64,000 nucleotides of DNA from Actinoallomurus iriomotensis (GCF_030269445.1 NZ_BSTJ01000003.1:248001-312000), one strand, 5' to 3'; counted from the first letter of the stretch, positions 8,136 to 17,908 are shown. Program-made: numbers and translations. Notes: generated from the letters alone by a model not told the origin.

Positions 8136-10829
8136 ATGGAATGGCTCGACCGGGTTTCCCAGCGGGAGGCCGAGGTACTCGCGGCGATCCGCCGTCACCA
8201 GTCGAACGCGCAGATCGCGGAGCACCTGCACCTGTCCGTACGGACCGTGGAAAGCCACGTCTCCGCCCTGCTGCGCAAGGCCGGTGTCCCCGATCGCCGG
8301 ACACTGGCCACGCTCGCGGAGACCCCGGCGGACGGCGGTGAGCTCCCGGCGTACCCGACGTCGTTCATCGGACGCGAGCACGAACGCGCCGTGGTGTCCT
8401 CGGCGCTGCGCACCGCGCGGCTGGTGAGCCTGGTGGGGACCGGCGGCATGGGAAAGACCCGGCTGGCCGTCGAGGTCGCCGCGAGCCTCGCCGTGGACAC
8501 CGCGTTCGTCGATCTCGTGCCGGTACGCGGCGGTGGGGTCGATCAGGCGGTCGCTCGGGTTCTCGGCGTCGCCGAACGGCCGCCGCGGACGCCCGCCGAC
8601 GCGGTGATCGACCGGCTGCGGTCGCACCGGACCCTGCTGGTGCTGGACAACTGCGAACACGTCATCGCCGAGGTGTGCGCGCTGGTGGCGCGGATCCTCC
8701 GGTCCTGCCCGCATGTGACGATCCTGGCGACCAGCCGCGAACGCCTGGGCATTCCCGGGGAGGTGCTGGTGCCGGTGCCGCCGCTCGGCGCCGAGGCGCA
8801 GCGGCTGTTCCTGGACCGCGCTCACGCGGTCAACCCCGCTCTCACCGCCGAACCTGCCGCGATCGAGCGACTGTGCGCCGCGGTCGACGGCATGCCGCTG
8901 GCGATCGAGCTGGTCGCGGCGCGGACCGCGTCGCTCGGCGTCGACGGCCTCCATGTCGCGCTGCAGGACCGGTTGCGGCTGATCTCCGGCGGCCGCGGAG
9001 CGGATCACCGGCACCATTCGCTCGACGAGGTGATCGGCTGGAGCCTCGACCTGCTCGACGACGAGGAGCGCCGCCTGTTCCGCAGGCTGGGGGTGTTCGT
9101 CGGCGGGTTCGACCTGGACGCGGTCAGGGCCCTCAATCCCGAACACGACGTCGGCGCGGTCGCCGACCTGCTCGGCCGACTGGTCGACCGCAGCATCGTC
9201 GTGTTCCAGAACGCTCGCTGGTGGTTGCTCGAGACGGTTCGGGCGGTCGCCGTTCAGGAGCTGACGGCGAGCGGCGAGGACGTGCGGCCGCGCTACGTGC
9301 GCTGGGCCGCGGACACCGCGGCCGGCCTCGAGTCGCGGATCGACGGGCTCCCACCCGCCGAGTTCGACGTGGTCGCCGACGACCTGCGACACGCGCTCAC
9401 CCGGGCGAACCGGGACGGCACCGCGTACCGGCTCGCTAAATCGCTCGCCCATCTCAGTTTCGCCCGCGGTCTGGTCGTGGCCGCCGGCGAGTACTACCGC
9501 ACCGCCGCCGACCTCGCGCCGGACCCGGCCCCCGATTTCATCACGGCGGCCTGGGCCGCACTCACCATCTCCGCCGGGGAAACCGCCTTCGGGCTGCTCC
9601 GGGAGGCGGCCACCCGCGCACGACACCCGACCGCGCGAGCCATGGCCCTCGCCACGGCCGCGATCGCGGCCACGCGGTACTCGATGTGCTTCATCGAGCC
9701 GGTCCCGCGCGATCGCGTGCTCACGCTGCTGGCCGAGGCGACCGACCTGACCGACCCGGCCGATGAGCGCGCCGCCGCCCTGCTCGCGATGGCGCGAGCG
9801 TGGGTATCGGGACAGGGATCGCTCGAACCGGACCTGGAGCTGTCGCGCGACGCGGCGGCGGCCGCGCGGCGCACAGGGGACGCCGCGCTGGTCATCGGCG
9901 CGTTGGACGCGCTCGGCACCGCGCTGGCCAACGCCGGGCGCCTGCGCCAGGCACACCGGCTCTCCGACGAACGGCTCCGGCTGGCCGTCACCGCGCCACG
10001 GCACGAGCCCGCCGTCGCGGCCGAGCTGACCGACCTGTTCCACGTGGCGTCCACCTCCGCGCTCGCGGCAGGGGATCTGCCGGCCGCGAGATCCATCGCG
10101 GAGCAGGCCGTACGGCAGGACCTGATCGGCGTGCACCCGGCCATCACCGCCCCGAGGCTGGTCCGGTTGTACGGCCTGACCGGCCGGTTCGACGAGGCAC
10201 TCGCCCAGGCCGGCATCCTCTGGGACGGCTGGCAGCACGCGCCCACCGGTGTCGCGGACGGGGAGCTGTCCGCGCTGCGCGGCGACTGGCCGTCCTCGGC
10301 CGCCGCGATCGCCGCACTGGTCAACGGCCTGCGCGGCGACCTCCCCGGGTTCGAGGAGTGGCGTTCGCGCGCGCTGCGGATCGCACACGTCGACGATGCG
10401 GCCGAGTCATCGGCGCTGGCGGCGGCCGCCGCGTTCGCCGATGCCCGGGTCGCCGTGCACACCGGCCGGTACGCCGACCCGGAGCGGTTGGTCGATGCCG
10501 CGCTCGCGTCGTTCCCGGAGAAGTGGTGGCTGGCCTACGCCCACGCGGCCGGGGCCGAACTCGCGGTCGTCGCGGGACTGCCCGACGCCGGTGACCGGCT
10601 CGCGGCGGCCGAATCCGCCGCCGCCGAGAACGACTGGGCGGCGGCCTGCCTGGCGCGCGCCACCGCCCGGCACACCGGTGACGTCCGGCCGGCGATCGAG
10701 TCGGTGACCCGGTGGGAACGCATCGGCGCCCGGTTCGAGCGCGCGGTCACGCTGTTGCTGGTGCCGGGACGAGCCGAGGAGGGCCGCACGGAGCTCCAAG
10801 CCCTCAAGGCCACGATGCCGGCCCCCTAG
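8136..10829 (+). CDS. LuxR-type HTH plus NB-ARC ATPase regulator, HTH at the N-terminus
   Basis: 897 residues. A LuxR helix-turn-helix occupies residues 5-65 (VSQREAEVLAAIRRH, LHLSVRTVESHVSALLRKAG). An NB-ARC-type ATPase follows, with Walker A LVGTGGMGKTRLA (near 100) and Walker B TLLVLDNCEHV (near 165). The rest is helical and TPR-like. In the common LAL/SARP relatives the LuxR domain is at the C-terminus; here it is at the front, a known but less frequent order. It probably oligomerises on ATP binding and activates transcription. It sits divergent to the flavin-binding gene. Confidence 0.85.
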   Translation: MEWLDRVSQREAEVLAAIRRHQSNAQIAEHLHLSVRTVESHVSALLRKAGVPDRRTLATLAETPADGGELPAYPTSFIGREHERAVVSSALRTARLVSLVGTGGMGKTRLAVEVAASLAVDTAFVDLVPVRGGGVDQAVARVLGVAERPPRTPADAVIDRLRSHRTLLVLDNCEHVIAEVCALVARILRSCPHVTILATSRERLGIPGEVLVPVPPLGAEAQRLFLDRAHAVNPALTAEPAAIERLCAAVDGMPLAIELVAARTASLGVDGLHVALQDRLRLISGGRGADHRHHSLDEVIGWSLDLLDDEERRLFRRLGVFVGGFDLDAVRALNPEHDVGAVADLLGRLVDRSIVVFQNARWWLLETVRAVAVQELTASGEDVRPRYVRWAADTAAGLESRIDGLPPAEFDVVADDLRHALTRANRDGTAYRLAKSLAHLSFARGLVVAAGEYYRTAADLAPDPAPDFITAAWAALTISAGETAFGLLREAATRARHPTARAMALATAAIAATRYSMCFIEPVPRDRVLTLLAEATDLTDPADERAAALLAMARAWVSGQGSLEPDLELSRDAAAAARRTGDAALVIGALDALGTALANAGRLRQAHRLSDERLRLAVTAPRHEPAVAAELTDLFHVASTSALAAGDLPAARSIAEQAVRQDLIGVHPAITAPRLVRLYGLTGRFDEALAQAGILWDGWQHAPTGVADGELSALRGDWPSSAAAIAALVNGLRGDLPGFEEWRSRALRIAHVDDAAESSALAAAAAFADARVAVHTGRYADPERLVDAALASFPEKWWLAYAHAAGAELAVVAGLPDAGDRLAAAESAAAENDWAAACLARATARHTGDVRPAIESVTRWERIGARFERAVTLLLVPGRAEEGRTELQALKATMPAP

Positions 10830-10861
10830 TCGTGACACCCACAAGGCACGGCCGGCTTCTG

Positions 10862-11731
10862 CTAGGCCGCACGCACGTGCTCCAGAATATGTTCGGCCCA
10901 GACGTCCGGTGCTTCCAGCGGGCTGAAGTGTCCGACGTTCTTCATGAAGTGGAGTGTGAAGTCACTGTAGAAGTCGGACAGATTGTCACTCCATTCCGGC
11001 GGAAAGAGCGGATCCTTGTCGGGCCAGAGGATGGTGATGGGCTTGGCGAACCTGTCAGCGGGATCCGGTTTCTTCTCGTTGGCGTAATAGGTGATGGGGT
11101 TCCCCTCCGGAAAGCGAAACCACATGACGCCGGCCACGAAGGCACCCGGGGCGGAGTGGTTCTCGGTCAGATGGTCCAGCAGCTCGTCCACGACCTCGGA
11201 GCCTGGAGCCGACCAGTTCTGCAGGTTCTCCTTCAGCGCGGCGCGGACGGCATCCGGCTTGCCGTCGATGAGATCCTCTACCAGGGTCGTCTTGTAGAGG
11301 ATCGCGTGGAGGAAGGCGTTGACCGCCTTCTCCTCCAGAATCCTCCGGCCGACTCCCATCGTCGGTGGCGCGATCACCAGAGATTCAGCGAGGTCGGGGC
11401 GCTTCACCGCGATCGTCTGGACGGTGAAGCTGCCCACGTCGTATCCGCACAAGACCGCGTCGCTGATGCCGAGTTCGTCGATCAGCGCGATGACGCCGTC
11501 CACCTGCCCGGACAGGGCGTAGGCGTTGCCCACGTCCGTCAGGTGCTTGTCCGACTTGCCGTAGCCCCTCAGGTCGGGGACGACCACGTCAGCGTGGGGT
11601 GTCAGCAGGGGCAGCAGCTTGGAGTACTCCTTGTTGTCACCCGGGTTACCGTGGACGAGGACCACCGGCCGGCCTTCTCCGGATCGCAGATAGTGCAGGC
11701 GGAAACCATTGGTCGGCTTTGAGAACGGCAT
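10862..11731 (-). CDS. Alpha/beta hydrolase, epoxide hydrolase/haloalkane dehalogenase type
   Basis: 289 residues from ATG 11731, with GGAGG nine bases upstream. The nucleophile elbow reads LCGYDVGSF, so the nucleophile is Asp rather than Ser. The oxyanion-side HGxP motif is HGNPGDNKEYS. The acid is probably the Asp in WPDKDPLFPP and the base the His in NVGHFSPLEAP. This combination belongs to epoxide hydrolases and haloalkane dehalogenases, which form an alkyl-enzyme ester. The cap region (RRILEEKAVNAFLHAILYK) should determine which, but I cannot decide by eye. Cytoplasmic, with no signal peptide. Confidence 0.85.
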   Translation of the reverse strand: MPFSKPTNGFRLHYLRSGEGRPVVLVHGNPGDNKEYSKLLPLLTPHADVVVPDLRGYGKSDKHLTDVGNAYALSGQVDGVIALIDELGISDAVLCGYDVGSFTVQTIAVKRPDLAESLVIAPPTMGVGRRILEEKAVNAFLHAILYKTTLVEDLIDGKPDAVRAALKENLQNWSAPGSEVVDELLDHLTENHSAPGAFVAGVMWFRFPEGNPITYYANEKKPDPADRFAKPITILWPDKDPLFPPEWSDNLSDFYSDFTLHFMKNVGHFSPLEAPDVWAEHILEHVRAA

Positions 11732-12007
11732 GGTCTGACCTCCGGATTTCTGCGGCCGTCGACAGAGACGGACTCCCCGGTTCAGATCCGGCAGGAACCG
11801 GCAAGTCAACCATTAATCGGCAAATCTTGAGGTCTCGTTCTGTACCGCCGGTCACGCAGAGCATGGCTATGTCCGGACAAGTCCGTCATCGACACGGTGA
11901 AAAGCGCCGCCTCTTCGGCGTTCTCCGGCCGCGAGAGGTAGTCGAAACGCCCGCCGAGTTCGCCCATGCGCACAGAACGAGCCCGGAGACCGGCCGACCC
12001 TGATCGT

Positions 12008-13513
12008 TCAGCGCAGGTGGGCGGCCAGCAGGTGCCGTGAGCCGGGATCCCAGTTCCGCCGCATCAGCGCCGCGTGCTCGCCGAGCGCCCGGACGCGCGG
12101 GTTGCGCGAGGCGGTCACCCGGCGGGCCACCGCCGGCAGCGCGTCGAGCCCGTTCTGGATCTTGCGTAGGTCGGCGATGCCGAGCAGCCCGCGTTCCAGG
12201 TTGTCGCGCAGCACGGACGGATCGGCCTGCGCCGACGGGGAGAACAGCGACTTGTTCCAGTAGAAGCAGTCGTGCAGGAACATCAGGTCGTCGATGTCCT
12301 GATCGGTGGCGGTGTCTCCGAACACCGAGCGGCCCAGCGCCGCGCGGAACTCGGCGTCGGACAGGTCCGGGTCGCGCATGTACTCGCGGTACGCGATGCG
12401 GTTGACGGACACGAGCGGGTCGACGTACGGGTTGGCGTCCAGCCCGATCACGTCGATGCCGAACGGATGCAGCTGGCGTCCGACGATCCCCGGTTCGCCT
12501 ATCTCGGGATGCTTGGGCACGAACGTGAAGAACTCCTGCGACGGCAGGTAGCCCGCGAATCCGTGGTCGCGCACGTAGCGCGCACTGGCCTTCATGTACG
12601 GCGGTGACTGGCTGATGACGTCGAGGTCGAAGTAATAGGAGTACGACGCCCGCTTGACCAGGTCGAGATTGACCGTCCACGGCGAGAAGATCAGGCCCCA
12701 CCGCGGGTCGTAGGGCTTGTCGGCACCGTTCGAGCCCCCGGTGAAGTAGTTGGGGTGGATCAGGATCTGCGCGTCCGGATCGTGCGCCCACACGTCCTCG
12801 GAGATCTGCCGGACGAACTCGTACTCGAGCTCGTAGTAGTGCGACGCGCCGCCGCATGCGCCGCCGACGCAGATGTCGATGTCCGAGGACTCGATCAACA
12901 GCCCGTCGGCGTTCGGGTAGAAGTCGAAGTACATCTCGCGTGCGTAGTTCAGCATGAACGTCCGCGCGTCGGCCTTGGTCGGGTCGAGGTTGTAGCCCCA
13001 TGAGTCGATGCCCTGCAGGCGGGCCAGCTTCCCGTTCGCCTGCACGCCTTTGAGGTCCGGACGCTCGAGCGCGTACTGGTTGGTGCCGTCGTAGGTGTAC
13101 GGCGTGAACCCGAGCAGGACCTTGACGCCACGGGTGTGCGCGTAGTCGATCAGCCGGCCCACGAAGTCGTGCCGCACGTTCGCGTGATGACGGTTGTACT
13201 GCCAGGTGATCGGGTACTTCCGCGACCGGAATGCTCCGCCCATCCACATGATCACGTGCTGGATGCCGTCGTCGGCGAACGTGTCGAAGATGGATCGCCA
13301 GGTGTCGTAGCCGGCGGTCGGGATGCGGCAGAACGTGATGTAGTAGCCGCGCGAACCGATGCCGGGCGGCGGGGCCGACATCGGTTGCCGCGCAGCGGCC
13401 TGCGCGGCACGGGGCTGGGCGGCGGCGCGACCGGCGGTGGTGCCGCCGAGCAGGCCGGCCGCACCGGCGGCTCCGCTGAACTTGAGGATGTCACGGCGGC
13501 TGGGCCGGGTCAT
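12008..13513 (-). CDS. Tat-exported TIM-barrel glycoside-hydrolase-like protein
   Basis: 501 residues. The N-terminus has a twin-arginine signal (SRRDILKFSGAAGAAGLLGG) and Ala-rich cleavage region, so it is exported folded. The mature part looks like a (beta/alpha)8 glycosidase: GIQHVIMWMGGAF, DYAHTRGVKVLLGFTPYT, NADGLLIESSDIDIC and QILIHPNYF. The Glu/Asp in LLIESSD is a plausible catalytic pair. I cannot assign a GH family. It is the last gene of the amino-sugar operon, 29 bases after the SIS gene, so it may release the imported sugar outside the cell. Confidence 0.7.
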   Translation of the reverse strand: MTRPSRRDILKFSGAAGAAGLLGGTTAGRAAAQPRAAQAAARQPMSAPPPGIGSRGYYITFCRIPTAGYDTWRSIFDTFADDGIQHVIMWMGGAFRSRKYPITWQYNRHHANVRHDFVGRLIDYAHTRGVKVLLGFTPYTYDGTNQYALERPDLKGVQANGKLARLQGIDSWGYNLDPTKADARTFMLNYAREMYFDFYPNADGLLIESSDIDICVGGACGGASHYYELEYEFVRQISEDVWAHDPDAQILIHPNYFTGGSNGADKPYDPRWGLIFSPWTVNLDLVKRASYSYYFDLDVISQSPPYMKASARYVRDHGFAGYLPSQEFFTFVPKHPEIGEPGIVGRQLHPFGIDVIGLDANPYVDPLVSVNRIAYREYMRDPDLSDAEFRAALGRSVFGDTATDQDIDDLMFLHDCFYWNKSLFSPSAQADPSVLRDNLERGLLGIADLRKIQNGLDALPAVARRVTASRNPRVRALGEHAALMRRNWDPGSRHLLAAHLR

Positions 13514-13542
13514 GGGTCCTCCTTCGGACTCGGGGGCGTCGA

Positions 13543-14310
13543 TCAGGGCTCACCCAGCCGGACCCGGCCGGTGTAGTGGGCGAGTACGGCCTGGTTGTGT
13601 TCGTCGCCGCCGGGGATGTTGGCCGAGATGAACACCGGGACGTCCTGGTGCGCGGCGAGCAACCTGCCGCAGACCTCCGTCACCAGCAGCTGGGCGATCA
13701 GCACGCTGGTGAGCGACGAGGTCGCGCTGATCGCGGCACCCGACGGCAGGTTCAGCGCGGCGTCGCCGAAGACGCCACCGTTGTCGATCACCACGTCGGC
13801 GAGCTCGAACAGTCGCAGTTTCGATGGATGCCGGGACTCGATCTGCCGCGAGTGGTTCAGCGACGTCACCGCGACGACCGGGTGGCCGCGCTCCTTCACC
13901 AGCCGGGCGAGCTCGACGACCGCGCCGTTGCCGCCGGAGTTCGACCCGATGATGAACACGTCCTGAGGGTGGACGTTCGCCAGCGCGAGGATGCGCGCGG
14001 CGAGGCTCGGGTCGCGTTCCAGCGAGGGGTCGAGGATCTCCTCCGGAGGTACCCCGCCGTACATGACGAGGTCCTTGACGGACAGGCCGTTCGCCGGGAT
14101 CAGCCCGCCGGCGCGGCCGACGATCTCCATGGCGAACGACCGGGAGTGCCCGGTGCCGAACATCTGGATGACGCCGTCGGCGAGCAGCGACTTCGTGACC
14201 AGCTCGGCCGCGGCCGCGATGTTGTCGACCTGCGTCTCGATCACGCGGTCAACGGCATCGCGCATGATCTCCGCGCACGCCTGTTGGCCGACCTGCACCG
14301 TGTCAGTCAT
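13543..14310 (-). CDS. SIS-domain phosphosugar-binding protein (UPF0309 type)
   Basis: 255 residues from ATG 14310, overlapping the upstream stop by 8 bases. The SIS fold is recognised by GVIQMFGTGHSRSFAMEIVG (residues 46-65) and FIIGSNSGGNGAVVELARL, the Ser/Gly-rich phosphate loops, then HPVVAVTSLNHS. Relatives include sugar-phosphate isomerases and MurNAc-6-phosphate etherase. Its place in the operon suggests it handles the phosphosugar made by the kinase and NanE. Etherase and isomerase activity cannot be told apart here. Confidence 0.8.
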   Translation of the reverse strand: MTDTVQVGQQACAEIMRDAVDRVIETQVDNIAAAAELVTKSLLADGVIQMFGTGHSRSFAMEIVGRAGGLIPANGLSVKDLVMYGGVPPEEILDPSLERDPSLAARILALANVHPQDVFIIGSNSGGNGAVVELARLVKERGHPVVAVTSLNHSRQIESRHPSKLRLFELADVVIDNGGVFGDAALNLPSGAAISATSSLTSVLIAQLLVTEVCGRLLAAHQDVPVFISANIPGGDEHNQAVLAHYTGRVRLGEP

Positions 14311-15469
14311 CACTCTCCTCCGCTTCGAACATCTCGTTGATGGCGCGCGTCGCCCGGCCGGCCGCGTCGGGCCGGAACGGGCTGGACAGCACCTCGTAGC
14401 CAGGCGTCTCGAAGGCATCGGCATCCGGTAGGTAACCGGCGTAGCCGTTCGCGTAGCCGAGGACGACGCCGTCGACCAGGTCCCGTACCGCCAGGTACGG
14501 TTCGGCGCCGATTCCGGCCAGCCGGATGGCGCCGAGTCGGACCGTGTCGACGCGCAGCATGGCGACGCCGTCGGGGTGGCGGGTCATCCGCTCGCGAGCG
14601 ACCGCCAGGCCCTGCCGATACGTGTGCGCGATGCGGCCGTCGCCGGACGGCGCCGCCGGCACGTCCTCGGCCGGACGGATGGGCAGTCGCAGGGTTCGCG
14701 TCCCGGCCTGGACCGGCGGGTCGCCGCGTTCGAGGTGGATCGGCTCCGTGGCCAGGACGTCGACGATCTGCGCGGCGGCGAGTTCGCCGAGGCGGTCGCA
14801 CTCCTCTGGTGTCGAGGCGCGCCGCGTCATCCGCGTGCTGATGTCGCCGGCGCAGCCGGTGGCGACGACGACCCAGGTCGACGGGCCGAGTCGCCGTCGC
14901 ACGGCGCGGCGCACCGCCCCGGCCAGGTCGGCGCTGACCCTGGTGTTGCCCGCCGGCAGCACGGTCGGGTGAATCGGCGACACCACGACCACTCCCCGCA
15001 GCCTGCCGTCATCGTCACGGGCCGCCAGCACGTCCGCCGGTACGGACGGCGCGCCGTCCGTACGCGCGCGTACCGAACCCACCCCGTGCAGGGCGCCGGC
15101 GTGCCACGCCAGCGCCGCGTCCGCCACGACGACGCGCGATGCCGCCTCGGCGGCCGCTGCCGGGATCGCCTCCAGCCACGGTGCCGGCGTCGGCCGGATG
15201 CCCGGCCCGCAGTTCAGGTCGGGACCCGAGTGCGTGTGCGTGGCGGTCGTCCAGACCGGGCCGCCCCCGAGCGCCGCTGACACGGAGTCGGCCAGGTCGC
15301 CGCGCACGCACACCACGTCGGCGACGACCAGGGTGAGGCCGCCGAGGCGAACGCACCACACCTGCAGCTCGTCCAGAGTGCCGGTGGCGCCGCCGACCCG
15401 GTCGGCATAGCCGCCGAGCGCAGCGCCGAGGGGTACGGCCAGCGGAGAGGACGCGGCACCGATCCTCAT
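14303..15469 (-). CDS. Neutral/alkaline ceramidase-fold hydrolase, cytoplasmic
   Basis: 388 residues. The start resembles the N-terminal domain of neutral ceramidases and related proteins (AASSPLAVPLGAALGGYADR), with the metal-site segment TTATHTHSGPDLN near residue 75 and VVATGCAGDIS near 200. True ceramidases are about 650 residues and secreted; this one lacks a signal peptide and the C-terminal Ig-like domain. It overlaps NanE by 4 bases and the SIS gene by 8. I infer a zinc amidase that removes an N-acyl group from an imported amino sugar; that substrate is a guess. Confidence 0.7.
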   Translation of the reverse strand: MRIGAASSPLAVPLGAALGGYADRVGGATGTLDELQVWCVRLGGLTLVVADVVCVRGDLADSVSAALGGGPVWTTATHTHSGPDLNCGPGIRPTPAPWLEAIPAAAAEAASRVVVADAALAWHAGALHGVGSVRARTDGAPSVPADVLAARDDDGRLRGVVVVSPIHPTVLPAGNTRVSADLAGAVRRAVRRRLGPSTWVVVATGCAGDISTRMTRRASTPEECDRLGELAAAQIVDVLATEPIHLERGDPPVQAGTRTLRLPIRPAEDVPAAPSGDGRIAHTYRQGLAVARERMTRHPDGVAMLRVDTVRLGAIRLAGIGAEPYLAVRDLVDGVVLGYANGYAGYLPDADAFETPGYEVLSSPFRPDAAGRATRAINEMFEAEESDD

Positions 15470-16113
15470 CGCTCCACCAGCCGGCGCGTGATGGCGGTGG
15501 GATTGGTGATCGCCGTACCGACGACGACGGCGGTCGCGCCGGCGTCGAAGGCGGCCGACACGTCCGCCGGCGTGACGTAGCGCCCTTCGGCCACGATCGG
15601 GCAGGAGAGCTCTACGGCCAGGCCGCGTACCAGCTCCAGATCCGGTTCTGACGGCACGGGACCGCCGGTGTAGCCGGACAACGTCGTCGCGACGAGGTCG
15701 GCGCCGGCCGAGGCCGCGGCCACGCCGGCGGCCACCGAGTCGACGTCGGCCAGCACCGGAACACCCAGCTCACCGTGGATGCGGGCGATCAGGCCGGACA
15801 ACGTTTCCGGCCGTGGCCGCAGCGTCGCGTCGAGGCCGACGATGGAGGCGCCCGCCGAGACCAGCGGTGCCGCCGCTGCGAACGTCGGCGTGATGTACAC
15901 GCCGTCCGGGTCGCCGGTCTTGGAGATACCGATGATCGGCAGGTCGACGGCGGCATGGATCGCGGCGATGTCGGCGGCGCCGTTGGCCCGGATGCCGGCC
16001 GCCCCACCGAGCGCGGCCGCCCGCGCCATCAGCGTCATCCCGGCCGGACCGTGGAACGGACTGGCCGGCGGCGCCTGGCAGGACACGACCAGCGAGCCGC
16101 GCGGGAAGATCAT
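15466..16113 (-). CDS. nanE: N-acylglucosamine-6-phosphate 2-epimerase (ManNAc-6-P epimerase)
   Basis: 215 residues with a TIM-barrel fold. NanE signatures are GIRANGAADIAAIHAAVDLP, IIGISKTGDPDGVYITPTF, LADVDSVAAGVAAASAGAD and IVAEGRYVTPADV. The Lys in SKTGDPDG and the Asp in LADVD match the family's catalytic region. It converts ManNAc-6-phosphate into GlcNAc-6-phosphate. It overlaps the kinase upstream and the ceramidase-fold gene downstream by 4 bases each, so the three are co-translated. No NanA lyase is nearby, arguing against a full sialic-acid pathway here. Confidence 0.88.
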   Translation of the reverse strand: MIFPRGSLVVSCQAPPASPFHGPAGMTLMARAAALGGAAGIRANGAADIAAIHAAVDLPIIGISKTGDPDGVYITPTFAAAAPLVSAGASIVGLDATLRPRPETLSGLIARIHGELGVPVLADVDSVAAGVAAASAGADLVATTLSGYTGGPVPSEPDLELVRGLAVELSCPIVAEGRYVTPADVSAAFDAGATAVVVGTAITNPTAITRRLVER

Positions 16114-17024
16114 CGCGCCTCCCGGGTGACCAGCGTGCCGTACGGATGCTCGCCGAGCAGCCGGGCGGCCCCGTCGATCGGGGCACCCTGCGGCTCGCGC
16201 ACCCGCGCCTCGGGGCAGCGCGCGGCCAGGCCGGCCACGAACGGCTCGCGCAGCAGGTCGGCCACGTCGAACAGCCGTCCTGTGTACGAGACCGGCACCT
16301 CGGCCGCATCCGGGAAGCAGCGGCGCACCACGCTCATGGTGGTGTCGACGAGCCGATCGGCCGCCCGCGCCCAGAGCTCCGATGCGACGGCGTCCCCAGC
16401 GCGGGCCTCCGCGACGACCGCCCGGGTGAACGACGCGATCGACGCCACCGGATTGACCGTGCTGTAGATGCCATGCGGGAAGTCCGGGACGTCGGCGAAG
16501 TGCGCGTCGAGGACGTCGACCAGGGACGTGGCCGGACCGCGACCTTCACGGGCGCGCAGCGCGGCGGCCACGCCGGACCGGCCGATCGAGAAGCCGCTGC
16601 CGTCGTCGCCGAGCAGGTGGCCGAACCCGTCGGCGTGCTCGGTCCCGTCGCCGTTGACGCCCAGGCAGTTCGTGCCGGTGCCGGCCGTGATCACGACGCC
16701 GGGGCCGCCGCCCAGCGCACCGGCGTGCGCCGTCACCACGTCACCGGCGATCAGCACCTCGTCCGCGCCGATCGCGTCCAACATCGCTCGTGCCATGCGA
16801 CGAGCACCGTCCACCGTGGACGGTGCGCTGGTCAGGCCCAGGGCGATGCGGCCGACCGGGCGTCCGTCGACGGCGGCGCATACCGCTCGTACGGTGCTGT
16901 CCACCGGGTCCACGGACGGGCGGTACCGGAAGCCGTCGTGCTCCACGACATCGCGCACCGCGCCGTCGACCACCAGCCCCAGGCGCAGCCGGGTCTGCCC
17001 GCCGTCCACGGCGAATTCGCTCAT
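16110..17024 (-). CDS. BadF/BadG-type N-acetyl amino-sugar kinase
   Basis: 304 residues of the ASKHA fold. The phosphate-1 loop is at the start (FAVDGGQTRLRLGLVV), phosphate-2 is VVITAGTGTNCLGVNGDG near residue 110, and GHLLGDDGSGFSIGRSG follows, as in N-acetylglucosamine kinases of the BcrAD family. It probably phosphorylates incoming GlcNAc or ManNAc at C6, feeding NanE. It overlaps both neighbours by 4 bases (permease upstream, nanE downstream). The exact sugar is inferred from the neighbours. Confidence 0.82.
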   Translation of the reverse strand: MSEFAVDGGQTRLRLGLVVDGAVRDVVEHDGFRYRPSVDPVDSTVRAVCAAVDGRPVGRIALGLTSAPSTVDGARRMARAMLDAIGADEVLIAGDVVTAHAGALGGGPGVVITAGTGTNCLGVNGDGTEHADGFGHLLGDDGSGFSIGRSGVAAALRAREGRGPATSLVDVLDAHFADVPDFPHGIYSTVNPVASIASFTRAVVAEARAGDAVASELWARAADRLVDTTMSVVRRCFPDAAEVPVSYTGRLFDVADLLREPFVAGLAARCPEARVREPQGAPIDGAARLLGEHPYGTLVTREAR

Positions 17025-17908
17025 TGAATGCCCGCCGACATCGTGATCCCCTCGACGAATCGCTTCTGCAGGAAGCAGAACAGCAACAGGGTGGGCAGCA
17101 CGGCCATGACCGCCGCCGCCACGAGCATGGGGATGCCGGTGGCGCCGGCGTTGTCGGCCTGCATGGCCGCCAGGCCGACCGGCAGCGTCTTGTGGCCGTC
17201 ATCGCTGCCCACCAGCAGCGGCCACAGGTGGCTGTCCCAGGTGGTCATGAACACGACGAGCGCGAGCGCCGACATGGGTGCGGTCATCATCGGTGCGACG
17301 ATGCGCCACAGGATGCGCATCTCGCCCGCGCCGTCGAGCCGGGCGGCGTCGAGGACCTCGTCGGGCAGGCCGTTGATGCTCTGCCGCATCAGCAGGATGC
17401 CGAACGCGCTCGTGCCGGCCGGCACGATCAGACCGGCGAAGCTGTTCACCCAGTGCAGCTTGAAGACCAGGGCGTACAGCGGGACGTAGATGACCTCCAG
17501 CGGAATCATCATGGTCGCCAGCACGATCAGGTACAGCAACGTCCGCCCGCGGTAGGAGAACTTCGAGAAGCTGTAGGCGGCCAGCGTGCACGTGACGACG
17601 TTCAGCAGCGTGACCGCCACGCCCACCACCACGCTGTTCAGGTAGTAGCGGGCGAACGGCACCGTCGTGAACGGCAGCGTGAAGTTCGACCACACGAACC
17701 GGCTCGGCCACCAGTGCGTCGACAGCACCTCGTCGGCCGGCTTCAGCGCCGACAGCACCGCGTAGACGAACACCGACGCGAACAGCAAACCGCCGGGCAG
17801 CAGCAGGCCGTACAGCACGACCGCACGAACGTTCACTCGCCGTCGACGCCGGCGTACCGGGGTGGCGGACGACACCGCTACGGGAGGCCGCTTGAGCACG
17901 TCCGTCAT
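17021..17908 (-). CDS. Carbohydrate ABC transporter permease (MalG/type 2)
   Basis: 295 residues with six membrane segments, the first at VVLYGLLLPGGLLFASVFVY. The cytoplasmic EAA loop that docks the ATPase is EVLDAARLDGAGEMRILWR. The C-terminus ends with the GITMSAGIQ type tail of CUT1 permeases. It pairs with the MalF-type permease upstream (overlap 4 bases). No ATP-binding subunit is encoded in the operon; in actinomycetes a shared MsiK-type ATPase usually serves such systems. Confidence 0.9.
   Translation of the reverse strand: MTDVLKRPPVAVSSATPVRRRRRRVNVRAVVLYGLLLPGGLLFASVFVYAVLSALKPADEVLSTHWWPSRFVWSNFTLPFTTVPFARYYLNSVVVGVAVTLLNVVTCTLAAYSFSKFSYRGRTLLYLIVLATMMIPLEVIYVPLYALVFKLHWVNSFAGLIVPAGTSAFGILLMRQSINGLPDEVLDAARLDGAGEMRILWRIVAPMMTAPMSALALVVFMTTWDSHLWPLLVGSDDGHKTLPVGLAAMQADNAGATGIPMLVAAAVMAVLPTLLLFCFLQKRFVEGITMSAGIQ

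Noticed and set aside
8067-10388. A 773-codon minus-strand frame opposite the LuxR/NB-ARC gene
   Set aside because: Same reason: composition of a shadow frame, and the plus strand has clear Walker and helix-turn-helix motifs.
15466-16113. A full sialic-acid catabolism cluster
   Set aside because: nanE is clear, but there is no NanA lyase, sialidase or sialate transporter signature. The operon is better described as amino-sugar use.
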